Origin: Sphingobium sp. CCH11-B1
Lineage (GTDB): Bacteria > Pseudomonadota > Alphaproteobacteria > Sphingomonadales > Sphingomonadaceae
Assembly: GCF_001556865.1 (NCBI RefSeq)
Contig: NZ_LSJY01000134.1
Coordinates: forward strand, 118,113 to 182,112
DNA length: 64,000 bases
Direction of reading: 5' to 3'
Shown here piece after piece: positions 30,791-39,256 of the stretch. Under the pieces are notes generated by a model. That model was not told the DNA's origin and did no database searches. It saw only the letters and a list, made by a program, of their open reading frames with translations. Numbering within the stretch: the first letter of the stretch is position 1; each line of letters opens with the position of its first letter. Position numbers and translations under genes: made by a program.

Positions 30791-32311
30791 ATGACGGTGG
30801 CGGGGGGAGCGGACGGCATCGAGAGCGCGCGGGCCGCGTTGGCGCGAGGCGAATCGGCGCTGGTGTGGCGGCGGCAGATCGCGGACACCGACACGCCCAT
30901 TTCCGCCGCGCTCAAGCTGTTCGAGCCCGACCGGGGCGACTATCTGCTGGAATCGGTGGAGGGAGGCGCGGTGCGCGGCCGCTACAGCCTGATCGGCCTC
31001 GCTCCCGACCTCGTCTTCCGCGCGCAGGGCGAACGGGCCGAGATCAACCGGCAATGGGCGACTGACCGCGACGCCTTCGTCGCGGAGAGCGCCGGCGCGC
31101 TCGATGCGCTGCGCGCGCTGGTGGCGGAATGCCGCGCCACGATGGACCCGGTCCTGCCCGCAGCGCTTGCCTGTCTGGTCGGCTATTTTGGCTATGAGAC
31201 TGTGGGGCTGGTCGAGAAACTGCCGCGTCCCGCCCCCAATCCCATCGGCGTGCCCGACATGCTGTTCGTGCGGCCGACGGTCATCCTGATCTTCGACAGG
31301 CTGGCCGACCAGCTGTTCATCATATCGCCGGTGTGGAAAGGCAGCTTCACAGACGCCGACCGCGCGATAGAGACCGCGCTTGAGCGGATCGACGCCGCCG
31401 CCGCGAAGCTGGCCGCGCCCCTGCCGCCCCTGCCAGCACCGACAAAGATCGCCGATGTCGCGGTGACGCCAGTGCTGGAACCGGGCCATTACGCACGCAT
31501 GGTGGAGCAGGCGAAAGACTATATCGTCGCGGGCGACATATTCCAGGTGGTGCTGGCGCAGCGCTTCACCAGTCCCTTCACCCTGCCGCCCATCGCCCTG
31601 TATCGCGCATTGAGGCGGATCAATCCGTCGCCCTTCCTCTATTATCTCGACCTGCCCGGCTTCGCGCTGATCGGCTCCAGTCCCGAAATATTGGTGCGCG
31701 CCCGCCACGGCGAAGTGACGATCCGCCCCATCGCGGGTACGCGGCCGCGCGGCACAAACGCCGTGGAGGATGCCGCCAATCGCGAAAGCCTGCTCGCCGA
31801 TCCCAAGGAACGGGCCGAGCATCTGATGCTGCTGGACCTGGGCCGCAACGATGTCGGTCGAGTTGCCGCCGCCGGATCGGTGACGGTCACGGAAAGCTAC
31901 ACCGTCGAATTCTACAGCCACGTCATGCACATCGTGTCGAACGTGGTCGGGCGGCTGGCGGAGGACAAGGATGCGATCGACGCGCTGTTCGCCGGCTTCC
32001 CCGCCGGCACCGTGTCCGGCGCGCCCAAGGTCCGTGCCTGCGAGATCATCGCCGAACTGGAGCCGGAGACGCGCGGCGCCTATGCCGGCGGCGTCGGCTA
32101 TTTCGGGCCGGACGGCAATATGGACAGTTGCATCGTCCTGCGCACCGCCGTGCTGAAGGACGGCATGATGCATGTGCAGGCGGGCGCCGGCATCGTCGCG
32201 GACTCCCAGGCCGAATATGAACAGCGCGAGTGCGAGGCGAAAAGCGGCGCGCTGCTGGCGGCCGCGCGCGAGGCTGTGAGCGTGGCGCGGCAAGCCGGGT
32301 ACGGACAGTAA
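30791..32311 (+). CDS. trpE: Anthranilate synthase component I
   Basis: The 506-residue protein makes anthranilate from chorismate with TrpG. LLES (52-55) is the tryptophan feedback site. IAGTRPRGTNAVEDAANR, LGRNDVGRVA and YAGGVGYFGPDGNMDSCI are chorismate-binding motifs. ATG 30791 is one base after the ppiD stop, an operon typical of sphingomonads. No trpG or trpDC follows; a repeat element and a convergent gene come next. Confidence 0.97.
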   Translation: MTVAGGADGIESARAALARGESALVWRRQIADTDTPISAALKLFEPDRGDYLLESVEGGAVRGRYSLIGLAPDLVFRAQGERAEINRQWATDRDAFVAESAGALDALRALVAECRATMDPVLPAALACLVGYFGYETVGLVEKLPRPAPNPIGVPDMLFVRPTVILIFDRLADQLFIISPVWKGSFTDADRAIETALERIDAAAAKLAAPLPPLPAPTKIADVAVTPVLEPGHYARMVEQAKDYIVAGDIFQVVLAQRFTSPFTLPPIALYRALRRINPSPFLYYLDLPGFALIGSSPEILVRARHGEVTIRPIAGTRPRGTNAVEDAANRESLLADPKERAEHLMLLDLGRNDVGRVAAAGSVTVTESYTVEFYSHVMHIVSNVVGRLAEDKDAIDALFAGFPAGTVSGAPKVRACEIIAELEPETRGAYAGGVGYFGPDGNMDSCIVLRTAVLKDGMMHVQAGAGIVADSQAEYEQRECEAKSGALLAAAREAVSVARQAGYGQ

Positions 32312-32320
32312 GCCCCCGGA

Positions 32321-32364
32321 GCATTTTCGAAGCGGACGGCGTCGTCCGCTGCGTGGGAAAATGC
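32321..32364. repeat. Nested inverted repeat after trpE
   Basis: GCATTTTC (32321-32328) pairs with GAAAATGC (32357-32364), and inside it AGCGGACG (32331-32338) pairs with CGTCCGCT (32343-32350). The structure is about ten bases past the trpE stop and may end its transcript, though no T-run follows. Confidence 0.65.
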
Positions 32365-32382
32365 GGAAAACAAAAGATAGTT

Positions 32383-32420
32383 AGAGCATGATGCGATTCA
32401 GTATGAACGGATCATGCTCT
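32383..32420. repeat. Palindrome with AGAGCATGAT arms, family D
   Basis: AGAGCATGAT (32383-32392) and ATCATGCTCT (32411-32420) are perfect ten-base arms, with TTCA/TGAA in the middle extending the symmetry. Similar palindromes are common between genes in alphaproteobacteria (from general knowledge). Its right arm overlaps the stop codon of the extensin-like gene. Confidence 0.75.
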
Positions 32421-33108
32421 AGCGGCAGGCGCGCCAGCCGGTCGCCCCGCGTTCCGCCTGGTCGAGATGCAGATGGTCGCGATGCGCCGCATTATAATCG
32501 GGTGACAGCACGGTCGAGAACAGGTCGCAGGCACCGTCACGCACGTCGCGCAGGAAAGCTGCGTTTTTCCCCTCCCCCTTCCAGTCCCCGACGATGCTGA
32601 TCTGCCGTCCGTCCTTCAACACGAAGGCAGCGACATCGATCGCGTCGGCGGTCGCATGTTCACTGAAATCGCCCGCACTCCGCCCGTACATGCGACGGCA
32701 GCTATAGCTGCCGAAATGGCGGATCGAGCGGACCGGCTGGCCGTACAACAGCTTGAGCGCGGCGACGACGGGGCAGGACGGCGCGACCGACGCGGGCGCG
32801 AGCGCGATGGCGTCCCGATCCGGCCGCAACCGCAGCGCATCGGCATAGGCGCACTGTCCCGTGCCGCCCGGCTTCATCGCGACATAATCCACGCCGGCCC
32901 GATCGAGCAGCGCGCGGCAGCCCTCTGCGTCTCCGGTCAGCGCAGCCAGCTTTCGCCCGGTAAACATACCGATCGGCTGCGACAGGTCGAGCGGCGTCCA
33001 GGGCAAGTCCTGCGGCCGCTGGCGCAACCAGGCATAAGCGAGGAAGAGAAGGAAAAGGACGCCGGCGAGAACGATGAGGCGGCGGAGGGTCAGATGGAGG
33101 CGGCGCAT
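32419..33108 (-). CDS. Extensin-like domain protein, membrane-anchored, with M15-like zinc motif
   Basis: The 229-residue protein has an N-terminal membrane anchor (LIVLAGVLFLLFLAYAWL) and a periplasmic extensin-like C-terminal domain. It carries ASVAPSCPVV, SYSCRRMYG, SEHATADAIDVAAF and AAHRDHLHLDQAER. The SxHx(5)AxD-like and HxH patterns resemble the zinc ligands of M15/MD-clan peptidoglycan peptidases. A role in cell-wall cleavage is therefore possible but inferred. It follows the NUDIX gene by three bases. Confidence 0.8.
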   Translation of the reverse strand: MRRLHLTLRRLIVLAGVLFLLFLAYAWLRQRPQDLPWTPLDLSQPIGMFTGRKLAALTGDAEGCRALLDRAGVDYVAMKPGGTGQCAYADALRLRPDRDAIALAPASVAPSCPVVAALKLLYGQPVRSIRHFGSYSCRRMYGRSAGDFSEHATADAIDVAAFVLKDGRQISIVGDWKGEGKNAAFLRDVRDGACDLFSTVLSPDYNAAHRDHLHLDQAERGATGWRACR

Positions 33109-33111
33109 GGA

Positions 33112-33882
33112 TCAACCACGCAGGGCATGCTCCATTGGTTCCGACGTGACCGGATAGCCCAGATGATCGGGAATGCAGATATGAAGCGTCCCGTCCCTGA
33201 TCTCCTGCCACGGCCGGATCTTGTCGACAGGAAAGCGCCTGGCGTCCGCGGTCAGCGCCTCGAACGAAGGAGACAGCGCCAGCCGCTCGAGATTGCGGCG
33301 CGTGGGAAAGATGACATGGCCCCGCCCCGCGTCGCACAAGGCGAGCGTGTCGGCGGCGCTGCTCCAGAACAGGCGGACATTTTCCGTGGTGTCCACGCTC
33401 GCGACCTGCCCTTCCGGCGCGCGGGCCAGGTAGAAACGCGCATCGTAGACCCGCCGCAGCCGGTCGGACAGCGGGGGGTGCCAGCGCGCGAACGGAATGA
33501 GCGCGTCGAGGTTCAGCGAAAGGCCATGCCGGTCCAGCAACTCGCCCAGCGTCCGGCCGTCGCGCAGCCCGTCGCGCAGCCGCAGCACAGTCGGCTGGTC
33601 GATCACGCCCTCAAAGCCGAGGCCGATGCCGGCTTCCTCGATCGTTTCGCGAATGGCGGCAATGCGCGCGGCGGCATCCTCCACATCCAGCGCGCCGGCC
33701 GCGCGCGCGGCGAGCATATGATCGCCTTCGTCCACGCCACCGCCGGGGAAAACCAGCGCACCCGCCGCAAAGGCCATGGCGGGCGACCGTTCCACCATAA
33801 GCAGTTCAGCCGATTGCCCTGGCCGATCCCGTACGACGACCAGCGTGGCCGCAGATCGGGAGGAACGTTCATCATCTGTCAT
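33112..33882 (-). CDS. NUDIX hydrolase
   Basis: The 256-residue protein has a Nudix fold. The substrate-side loop is [17 protein letters not shown] and the Nudix box helix is [10 protein letters not shown], matching REUxEExGU. The large size and C-terminal half ([16 protein letters not shown]) are like the CoA/NUDT7-19 type members, so the substrate may be an acyl-CoA or nucleotide diphosphate (inference). ATG 33882 is used; the open frame upstream to 33972 runs into the tRNA-Ala gene and is not coding. Confidence 0.85.
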   Translation of the reverse strand: MTDDERSSRSAATLVVVRDRPGQSAELLMVERSPAMAFAAGALVFPGGGVDEGDHMLAARAAGALDVEDAAARIAAIRETIEEAGIGLGFEGVIDQPTVLRLRDGLRDGRTLGELLDRHGLSLNLDALIPFARWHPPLSDRLRRVYDARFYLARAPEGQVASVDTTENVRLFWSSAADTLALCDAGRGHVIFPTRRNLERLALSPSFEALTADARRFPVDKIRPWQEIRDGTLHICIPDHLGYPVTSEPMEHALRG

Positions 33883-33933
33883 GGATACCGCATGCAGCGG
33901 AAAGCCTTCGGGAACAACCCCCTGTGGAGGAGT

Positions 33934-34009
<76 letters not shown>

Positions 34010-34021
34010 GAAGGAGCGCTG

Positions 34022-34050
34022 CCTATAAGCGAGCGATTTCCGGCGTGCAA
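34022..34050 (-). promoter_or_regulatory. Predicted tRNA-Ala promoter
   Basis: TTGCAC (34045-34050) and TATAGG (34022-34027) are separated by 17 bases on the minus strand. The predicted start of transcription lies about 5-8 bases upstream of the tRNA 5' end. Confidence 0.6.
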
Positions 34051-34154
34051 CGGTCTTTGTGCAAAAATCTGCGTGCCTGTCCGAAGACCTGCTTTGCGCC
34101 GCGACGGGCCGGCAAGGCGCGCCGTGGATGGGATATTACCCCGGCGTAACGGCC

Positions 34155-34179
34155 GGAACGTTGGTCCGGTCCACTCATT
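34155..34179 (+). promoter_or_regulatory. Possible EcfG-type stress promoter before the DUF2171 gene
   Basis: GGAAC (34155-34159) is followed after 16 bases by CATT (34176-34179). The alphaproteobacterial EcfG consensus is GGAAC-N16/17-CGTT, so one base of the -10 element differs. The start codon lies about 50 bases further on. The rest of the 34010-34232 gap shows nothing else. Confidence 0.3.
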
Positions 34180-34232
34180 GTTCAGGGTGACGACGCCCGA
34201 CGCGCGTCGCCGGCAAACGAAGGAGAAGGACG

Positions 34233-35138
34233 ATGGGTTACCAAGGCGGACGCCGCTATGGTGGCGATGACCGATATTCGGGCAACTGGGATCGCGGCGG
34301 TGATCGCTACCGGGGATCGGGCGACTATCGGCGCGACGATCGCGGATATCGCTATGGGACGCGCGGACAGTTTGGCGGCCCTGACTATCGCCGCCCGCCG
34401 GGCGACTATGACCCGGAGGACCGTGGCTTCCTGGACCGTGCAGGCGACGAGATTCGCAGCTGGTTTGGCGACGAGGAAGCAGAACGTCGCCGCGAATATG
34501 ACGATTATTATAATCGTCCCTATGGCGATCCCCGCGACCAGTCGAGCCGGATGGGCTTCGCTTCGGCCGCGCGCAGCGACTATCTGCCCAATCGGGGCTA
34601 TGCCCCCTACACCAACGAGCGCAGCGGTTTCGGCAGCGAGGACCATGGCTACCGCACCCGCGCCTACGGCCCGCAGCAGGACTATGGCGCGCATCACGAC
34701 AGCAATTACCATAGCTGGCGTCAGCAGCGCATCGACGAGCTGGACCGCGACTATGCCGAATATCAAAATGAAAATCGCGACCGCTTCAACAGCGAATTCG
34801 GCGCGTGGCGCACCCGGCGCGGCGAGCAGCGGCAAGCGATCCAGCAGGTTCGGGAGCATATGGACGTCGTCGGCAAGCTGCGCGGCGACCGCATCATTCT
34901 GACCAAGAATGACGAGGATGCCGGCGGCGTGCATCATTCGATCCCATCAAGCTGGATCAAGACGGTGGACGCGACACGCGTGACGCTGGAGAAGACCGCA
35001 GCGCAGGCGCAGGACGCCTGGCGGACCGAGCGCGAGCAAGGCGCGATGTTCGGCGGCCGCGACGAAGACCGGAGCGGATGGAGCCAGGAAGGCCAGTCCG
35101 GGTCGAGCACGGCGTGGAGCCAAACCCGTTATCGCTGA
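34233..35138 (+). CDS. DUF2171 protein with Gly/Tyr/Arg/Asp-rich low-complexity N-terminus
   Basis: The 301-residue soluble protein has no signal peptide. The first 65 residues are nearly all G, Y, R and D ([20 protein letters not shown]). A short [12 protein letters not shown] motif follows at about 77-88, then more Tyr/Arg/Asp-rich sequence and a helical, glutamine- and arginine-rich segment. A DUF2171 domain (about 210-265: [32 protein letters not shown]) is near the end. DUF2171 resembles a PRC-barrel-like fold of unknown role; SWFGD proteins in sphingomonads are thought to be stress-related. ATG 34233 has GAAGGAGAAGG upstream. Confidence 0.8.
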   Translation: MGYQGGRRYGGDDRYSGNWDRGGDRYRGSGDYRRDDRGYRYGTRGQFGGPDYRRPPGDYDPEDRGFLDRAGDEIRSWFGDEEAERRREYDDYYNRPYGDPRDQSSRMGFASAARSDYLPNRGYAPYTNERSGFGSEDHGYRTRAYGPQQDYGAHHDSNYHSWRQQRIDELDRDYAEYQNENRDRFNSEFGAWRTRRGEQRQAIQQVREHMDVVGKLRGDRIILTKNDEDAGGVHHSIPSSWIKTVDATRVTLEKTAAQAQDAWRTEREQGAMFGGRDEDRSGWSQEGQSGSSTAWSQTRYR

Positions 35139-35154
35139 TCGCGCGTGACGCTGG

Positions 35155-35187
35155 AAAAAGGCCCGGTGCTGCAACCGGGCCTTTTTT
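35155..35187 (+). terminator. Rho-independent terminator after the DUF2171 gene
   Basis: AAAAAGGCCCGGT and ACCGGGCCTTTTTT make a strong GC stem with a short loop and a T6 tail, starting 17 bases past the stop codon. Confidence 0.92.
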
Positions 35188-35232
35188 CTGTTCGCTTGCA
35201 TCGCGCGCCTTTCCAGTGGCAAGCAGCGAGCC

Positions 35233-35571
35233 ATGCCCACTTTCCTGCTGCTGCTGCTCTCCAACGTCTTCATGACCACGGCCTGGTACTGGCATCTGAA
35301 GGGCGGCATGAACAAGCCGCTGCTGGTCGTGATCCTCATCAGCTGGGGCATCGCCTTCGTCGAATATTGCCTGGCCGTGCCCGCGAACCGGATCGGCTAT
35401 GCCCATGGCTGGAGCGCCGGGCAGTTGAAGATCGCGCAGGAAGCGATCGCGCTCATCATATTCGGCGTGTTCATGGTGACGGTGCTGGGCGAGCCTTTGC
35501 ACTGGCGGCACGCGGCGGCCTTCGCCTGCATCATGGCCGCCGTGGCGTTTTTGTTCGTCGGGCGCAGCTGA
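35233..35571 (+). CDS. DUF486 / DMT-like small membrane protein
   Basis: The 112-residue protein has four hydrophobic helices. MPTFLLLLLSNVFMTTAWYWHLK, the central FVEYCLAVPANRIGYAHGWS and ALIIFGVFMVTVLGEPLHW match the DUF486 (DMT superfamily) proteins, which may be small transporters. The substrate is unknown. The gene stands alone after a terminator. Confidence 0.88.
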   Translation: MPTFLLLLLSNVFMTTAWYWHLKGGMNKPLLVVILISWGIAFVEYCLAVPANRIGYAHGWSAGQLKIAQEAIALIIFGVFMVTVLGEPLHWRHAAAFACIMAAVAFLFVGRS

Positions 35572-35734
35572 TCCGTTTCGGGCGCAATGTCGCGTCGGAA
35601 GCAGACGGTTCGGAACCGCGCGCGGCGTCACAATCTCCACTCCCCCGTGGCGCAGGACGCCATCAACGCCCAACGGATAACGGATTGGAAAAATTTGCTC
35701 GACCTTGGCGGATGATGGCGTCAATGCGTCGCAT

Positions 35735-36751
35735 ATGCATTTTCAATCGATGTGGATGATGCCCTTCTGGTTTGCGCAGCTGTTCACGGGCGCAAAGTCA
35801 TTCGTGGACAATCCGCTGATCGGATCGAAAAGGCTGAACGGCATCGGCTTGCATGCGGGGCGGGTTCGGGCTGCGCACGCGTTGACGGCATTCAGGCGGC
35901 GCGGGCTTGCCGCGGCGGTCATGCCAGAGGATCGGGCGGCCTTCGATCGCGACGGCGTGGTCGAAATCCGCAACTTCCTGCCCGCTCCGCTTTTCCGCGC
36001 AATGCAGGCGGACGTCCTTGCCTATCGCGGCGCGGCCCGCGAGACGGTCCAGGGCGACACTGTCACGCGGCGCATGGCGGTCGATCCGCAGGCGATCCGG
36101 GCGATCCCCGCCCTCGACCATTTCCGCAAGGATGAGCGCTGGCGCGCGCTGTGCCGCTATGTCGCGGGTTTCGACGTCGAACCACTGCTTTATATCCAGT
36201 CGATCATGCCGAACCGGCACGATGCGCCCCGCGACCCGCAGCATGAACTCCATGCCGATACCTTTCATCCATCGATGAAGGCCTGGCTGTTCCTGGAGGA
36301 CGTGCCGGCGGAGGCCGGTCCCTTCTCCTATGTGCGGGGATCGCACCGCCTGACACCGTCACGGCTGAAATGGGAACATGCTCGCAGCCTCAGCGTCCGG
36401 GACGAAAACTGCCGGCTTTCGGCGCGCGGTTCCCTGCGCATCCGGGCGGACGAACTGGACGGTCTCGATCTGCCACAGCCCAGCGTCTTTGACGTGCCCG
36501 CCAACACGCTGGTTATCGCAGACACATTCGGCTTCCATTCGCGCACCGCTGCCGCTGGCCCGGTTACGCGCGTCGAACTATGGGCCTATAGTCGGCGCAA
36601 TCCGTTCCGCATTCGCCGCGGCTGGGACATCGGCAGCCTGCCCGGGCTGGCCGAACGGCGCATCCCGCTGCGCTGGTGGCTGGGAGACAGGGTCCACCCC
36701 CTCATCCGCCAGCAATGGCGAGCGGTGGGCAAGAAATCCGCATTCGAATAG
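35735..36751 (+). CDS. Phytanoyl-CoA dioxygenase family oxygenase
   Basis: The protein of about 338 residues belongs to the PhyH family of Fe(II)/2-oxoglutarate dioxygenases. QHELHADTFHPSMKAWLFLE carries the HxD iron ligands, AGPFSYVRGSHRLTPSR the usual strand-turn, and ADTFGFHSR the distal histidine followed by an arginine for 2-oxoglutarate. Substrate is unknown. ATG 35735 was chosen; ATG 35750 (MWMMPFWF) is equally possible. The gap before it (35572-35734) shows nothing recognisable. Confidence 0.8.
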   Translation: MHFQSMWMMPFWFAQLFTGAKSFVDNPLIGSKRLNGIGLHAGRVRAAHALTAFRRRGLAAAVMPEDRAAFDRDGVVEIRNFLPAPLFRAMQADVLAYRGAARETVQGDTVTRRMAVDPQAIRAIPALDHFRKDERWRALCRYVAGFDVEPLLYIQSIMPNRHDAPRDPQHELHADTFHPSMKAWLFLEDVPAEAGPFSYVRGSHRLTPSRLKWEHARSLSVRDENCRLSARGSLRIRADELDGLDLPQPSVFDVPANTLVIADTFGFHSRTAAAGPVTRVELWAYSRRNPFRIRRGWDIGSLPGLAERRIPLRWWLGDRVHPLIRQQWRAVGKKSAFE

Positions 36752-36779
36752 CGGGGCTGCGCCCCTGCATCGCGCCGCG

Positions 36780-37814
36780 TCACCGTTCCGGCAACAACAG
36801 GCTCGAGTCGCCATAGCTGTAGAAGCGGTAGCCCAGCGCAATGGCGTGGGCATAGACCGCCTGCATCCGGTCGCGTCCCATCAGCGCCGATACCAGCATG
36901 AACAAGGTCGATCGCGGCAGGTGAAAGTTGGTCATCAGTCCGTCAATCGCGCGGAACCGATAGCCCGGGGTGATGAATATCCGGGTTTCGTCCGCGAACG
37001 GGCGGATGAGGCCGTCTTCTCCGACCGCGCTTTCCAGCAGGCGCAGCGAGGTCGTCCCGACCGCGATCAATCGCCCCCCCGCCGCGCGCGCGGCGTTGAG
37101 CCGCTCGGCGGTCGCAGCCTCGATCCGTCCCCATTCGGCATGCATTCGATGATCGTCGGTGTCGTCCGCCTTCACCGGCAGGAAGGTGCCCGCGCCCACG
37201 TGAAGCGTCAGCGTTTCGGTCAGCACGCCAGCCGCGGCGATGGCGTCCATGAGGTCCGGGGTGAAGTGCAGCGCGGCCGTCGGCGCGGCGACCGCGCCGT
37301 CTTCCCGCGCGAACATCGTCTGATAATCGCTCCGGTCGCGCTCGTCCGTGGCGCGCTTGCTGGCGATGTAGGGCGGAAGCGGCATCCGCCCCGCCCGCTC
37401 CAGCAGCAACTCGACCGGCTCGTCGCCCTCGAAGCTCAGGGTAACGCCGCCATCTTCATCGCGCGGGCCGGCGATCGCGCTGACACCCGCGCCGAAATCG
37501 ATCCGGTCGCCGGCACGCACCCGCTTGGCGTTGCGCAGGAAGGCCTGCCACTGCCGCAGGCCAAGCCGCTTGTGCAGCGTCGCGCCGATGCGCGCCTCGC
37601 CGCGCGTGCCTTCCAACTGGGCCGGAATGACCTTCGTATCGTTGAACACCAGCACGTCGCCAGCGCGCAGCAGCGACGGCAGGTCGCGCACGGCATGATC
37701 CTGCATCGCCCCATCGCCGGGAACCAGGAGCAGCCGGGCGCTATCGCGCGGCGAGGCAGGACGCAGCGCGATATTCTCCGGCGGGAGATCGAAATCGAAC
37801 AGGTCTACGCGCAT
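36780..37814 (-). CDS. queA: S-adenosylmethionine:tRNA ribosyltransferase-isomerase QueA
   Basis: The 344-residue enzyme makes epoxyqueuosine in tRNA wobble positions. [20 protein letters not shown] at the start, [22 protein letters not shown] and [19 protein letters not shown] are diagnostic. It is last in the xseB-ispA-coaD-cyclophilin-queA run, 24 bases after the cyclophilin gene. Confidence 0.98.
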   Translation of the reverse strand: MRVDLFDFDLPPENIALRPASPRDSARLLLVPGDGAMQDHAVRDLPSLLRAGDVLVFNDTKVIPAQLEGTRGEARIGATLHKRLGLRQWQAFLRNAKRVRAGDRIDFGAGVSAIAGPRDEDGGVTLSFEGDEPVELLLERAGRMPLPPYIASKRATDERDRSDYQTMFAREDGAVAAPTAALHFTPDLMDAIAAAGVLTETLTLHVGAGTFLPVKADDTDDHRMHAEWGRIEAATAERLNAARAAGGRLIAVGTTSLRLLESAVGEDGLIRPFADETRIFITPGYRFRAIDGLMTNFHLPRSTLFMLVSALMGRDRMQAVYAHAIALGYRFYSYGDSSLLLPER

Positions 37815-37838
37815 CAGAGGGCAACCGGACCCGCCGGC

Positions 37839-38642
37839 TTATTTGCTGGCGGCCGGCTTCTTGGGCGCAGCCGGTTTCTTGGACGCAGCCGGCCTGGGGG
37901 CAGGCTTGCGCGCCGGGGTGGGCGTGTCGACGATGGAGGGCGCGACGGCGGCCGGCGGGGGCGCGGCGGTCACGGGCGGCTTCCCGTCGCTCTCGATCGA
38001 CGCCTGGAGGATGACGGTCGGGTTTGCCGGCGGCTCGCCCGGCGCGATCGCGTCGACATATTGCATGCCCTCGATCACGCGGCCGAAGACGGTATATTTC
38101 TTGTCGAGCTGCATGCGGGGCAGCAGGACGATGAAGAACTGGCTGTTGGCGCTGTCCTCGCTCTGGGCGCGCGCCATGGACACCGTCCCGCGCAGATGCG
38201 GCATCGGATTGAATTCGGCTTTCAGGTCCGGCAGCGTCGATCCGCCGGTGCCGTCGCCCTTGGGATCACCGCCCTGCGCCATGAAGCCGGGGATCACGCG
38301 GTGGAATTTAAGGCCGTTGTAGAAGCCCTGCCGGGTGAGTTCCTTGATCCGCTCGACATGGCCGGGCGCGATGTCCGGCCGCAACTGGATGCGCACGCGC
38401 CCGCCGCTGGACAGGTCAAGGTCCCATATATTCTGGGGGTCGGCCGGCACCGTCGCGGGCGGCAACTGCGGCGTGACGCTGGTGCCCAGAGATTCAAGAT
38501 TCTTCTGCGCGCGGGCAGCCGTCTCCGCCTTCTTCATTTCGTCGGCGCGGCCGCCGCCACCGCCACCCTGGGCGAAAGCGACGCCGGATGCAGTGATGGC
38601 GAAGCCGATCGCGACGGTCTTGAGCGCGCTAGTGAGACGCAT
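37839..38642 (-). CDS. Exported cyclophilin-type peptidyl-prolyl isomerase
   Basis: The 267-residue protein has a Sec signal (TVAIGFAITASGVAFAQ). A cyclophilin domain follows with FYNGLKFHRVIPGFMAQGGD, the catalytic segment containing the conserved arginine, and GTVSMARAQSEDSANSQFFI. After about residue 225 there is an Ala/Pro/Lys-rich tail with KKPAAPKKPAASK repeats. It should speed proline isomerisation in the periplasm; the basic tail may bind the wall or membrane (inference). Confidence 0.93.
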   Translation of the reverse strand: MRLTSALKTVAIGFAITASGVAFAQGGGGGGRADEMKKAETAARAQKNLESLGTSVTPQLPPATVPADPQNIWDLDLSSGGRVRIQLRPDIAPGHVERIKELTRQGFYNGLKFHRVIPGFMAQGGDPKGDGTGGSTLPDLKAEFNPMPHLRGTVSMARAQSEDSANSQFFIVLLPRMQLDKKYTVFGRVIEGMQYVDAIAPGEPPANPTVILQASIESDGKPPVTAAPPPAAVAPSIVDTPTPARKPAPRPAASKKPAAPKKPAASK

Positions 38643-38743
38643 GAGTGGACGCTTTCCTCAAAAAATTCTGGGCCGGCAGGCTTGGATGGCCCTGATAGCG
38701 CGCTGATCGCGATTGGCAACTGAACGCAGGCTGAAACCGCAGG

Positions 38744-39253
38744 TCAAACGCCCTTGCGCCCGATCTGCTCGACGCGCGCGACCACCTCGTCGCGCACGGC
38801 GGGGCTGACGAATTTCTGGATCGGGCCGCCATAGAGGGCGATTTCCTTGACCAGACGAGATGCGATCGGCTGCAGGGACACATCCGCCATCAGGAATACG
38901 GTTTCGACCCGGCCGTTGATCTGCTGGTTCATGCCCGCCATCTGATATTCATATTCGAAGTCCGCGACAGCGCGCAGGCCCCGGATGATGATGCTGGCCC
39001 CCTGCGATTCGGCAAAGTCCATCAGCAGCGAGTTGAAGCCGGTGACGACGATCTCCGTATCGATGCCCGCGCATTCACGCCGCACCATCTCCAACCGTTC
39101 CTCGTCCGAAAACATGGGCGATTTGGAGATATTGGTGGTGACGCCGAGCACCAGCTTGTCGACCAGCTTTGCGCCGCGCCGGATGATATCCATATGACCC
39201 AGCGTGATGGGGTCGAACGTGCCCGGATAGACACCGATGCGCTTTTTGCTCAT
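38744..39253 (-). CDS. coaD: Phosphopantetheine adenylyltransferase
   Basis: The 169-residue enzyme makes dephospho-CoA. The nucleotidyltransferase motif TLGH is at residues 17-20 (GVYPGTFDPITLGH), and ADVSLQPIASRLVKEIALYG is close to the family end signature. It starts three bases after the ispA stop, so the two are probably co-translated. Confidence 0.98.
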   Translation of the reverse strand: MSKKRIGVYPGTFDPITLGHMDIIRRGAKLVDKLVLGVTTNISKSPMFSDEERLEMVRRECAGIDTEIVVTGFNSLLMDFAESQGASIIIRGLRAVADFEYEYQMAGMNQQINGRVETVFLMADVSLQPIASRLVKEIALYGGPIQKFVSPAVRDEVVARVEQIGRKGV

Positions 39254-39256
39254 GGG

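Noticed and set aside
28897..30915. Open frame of 672 codons on the minus strand
   Set aside because: Antisense to ppiD, which has a clear anchor and parvulin-like layout.
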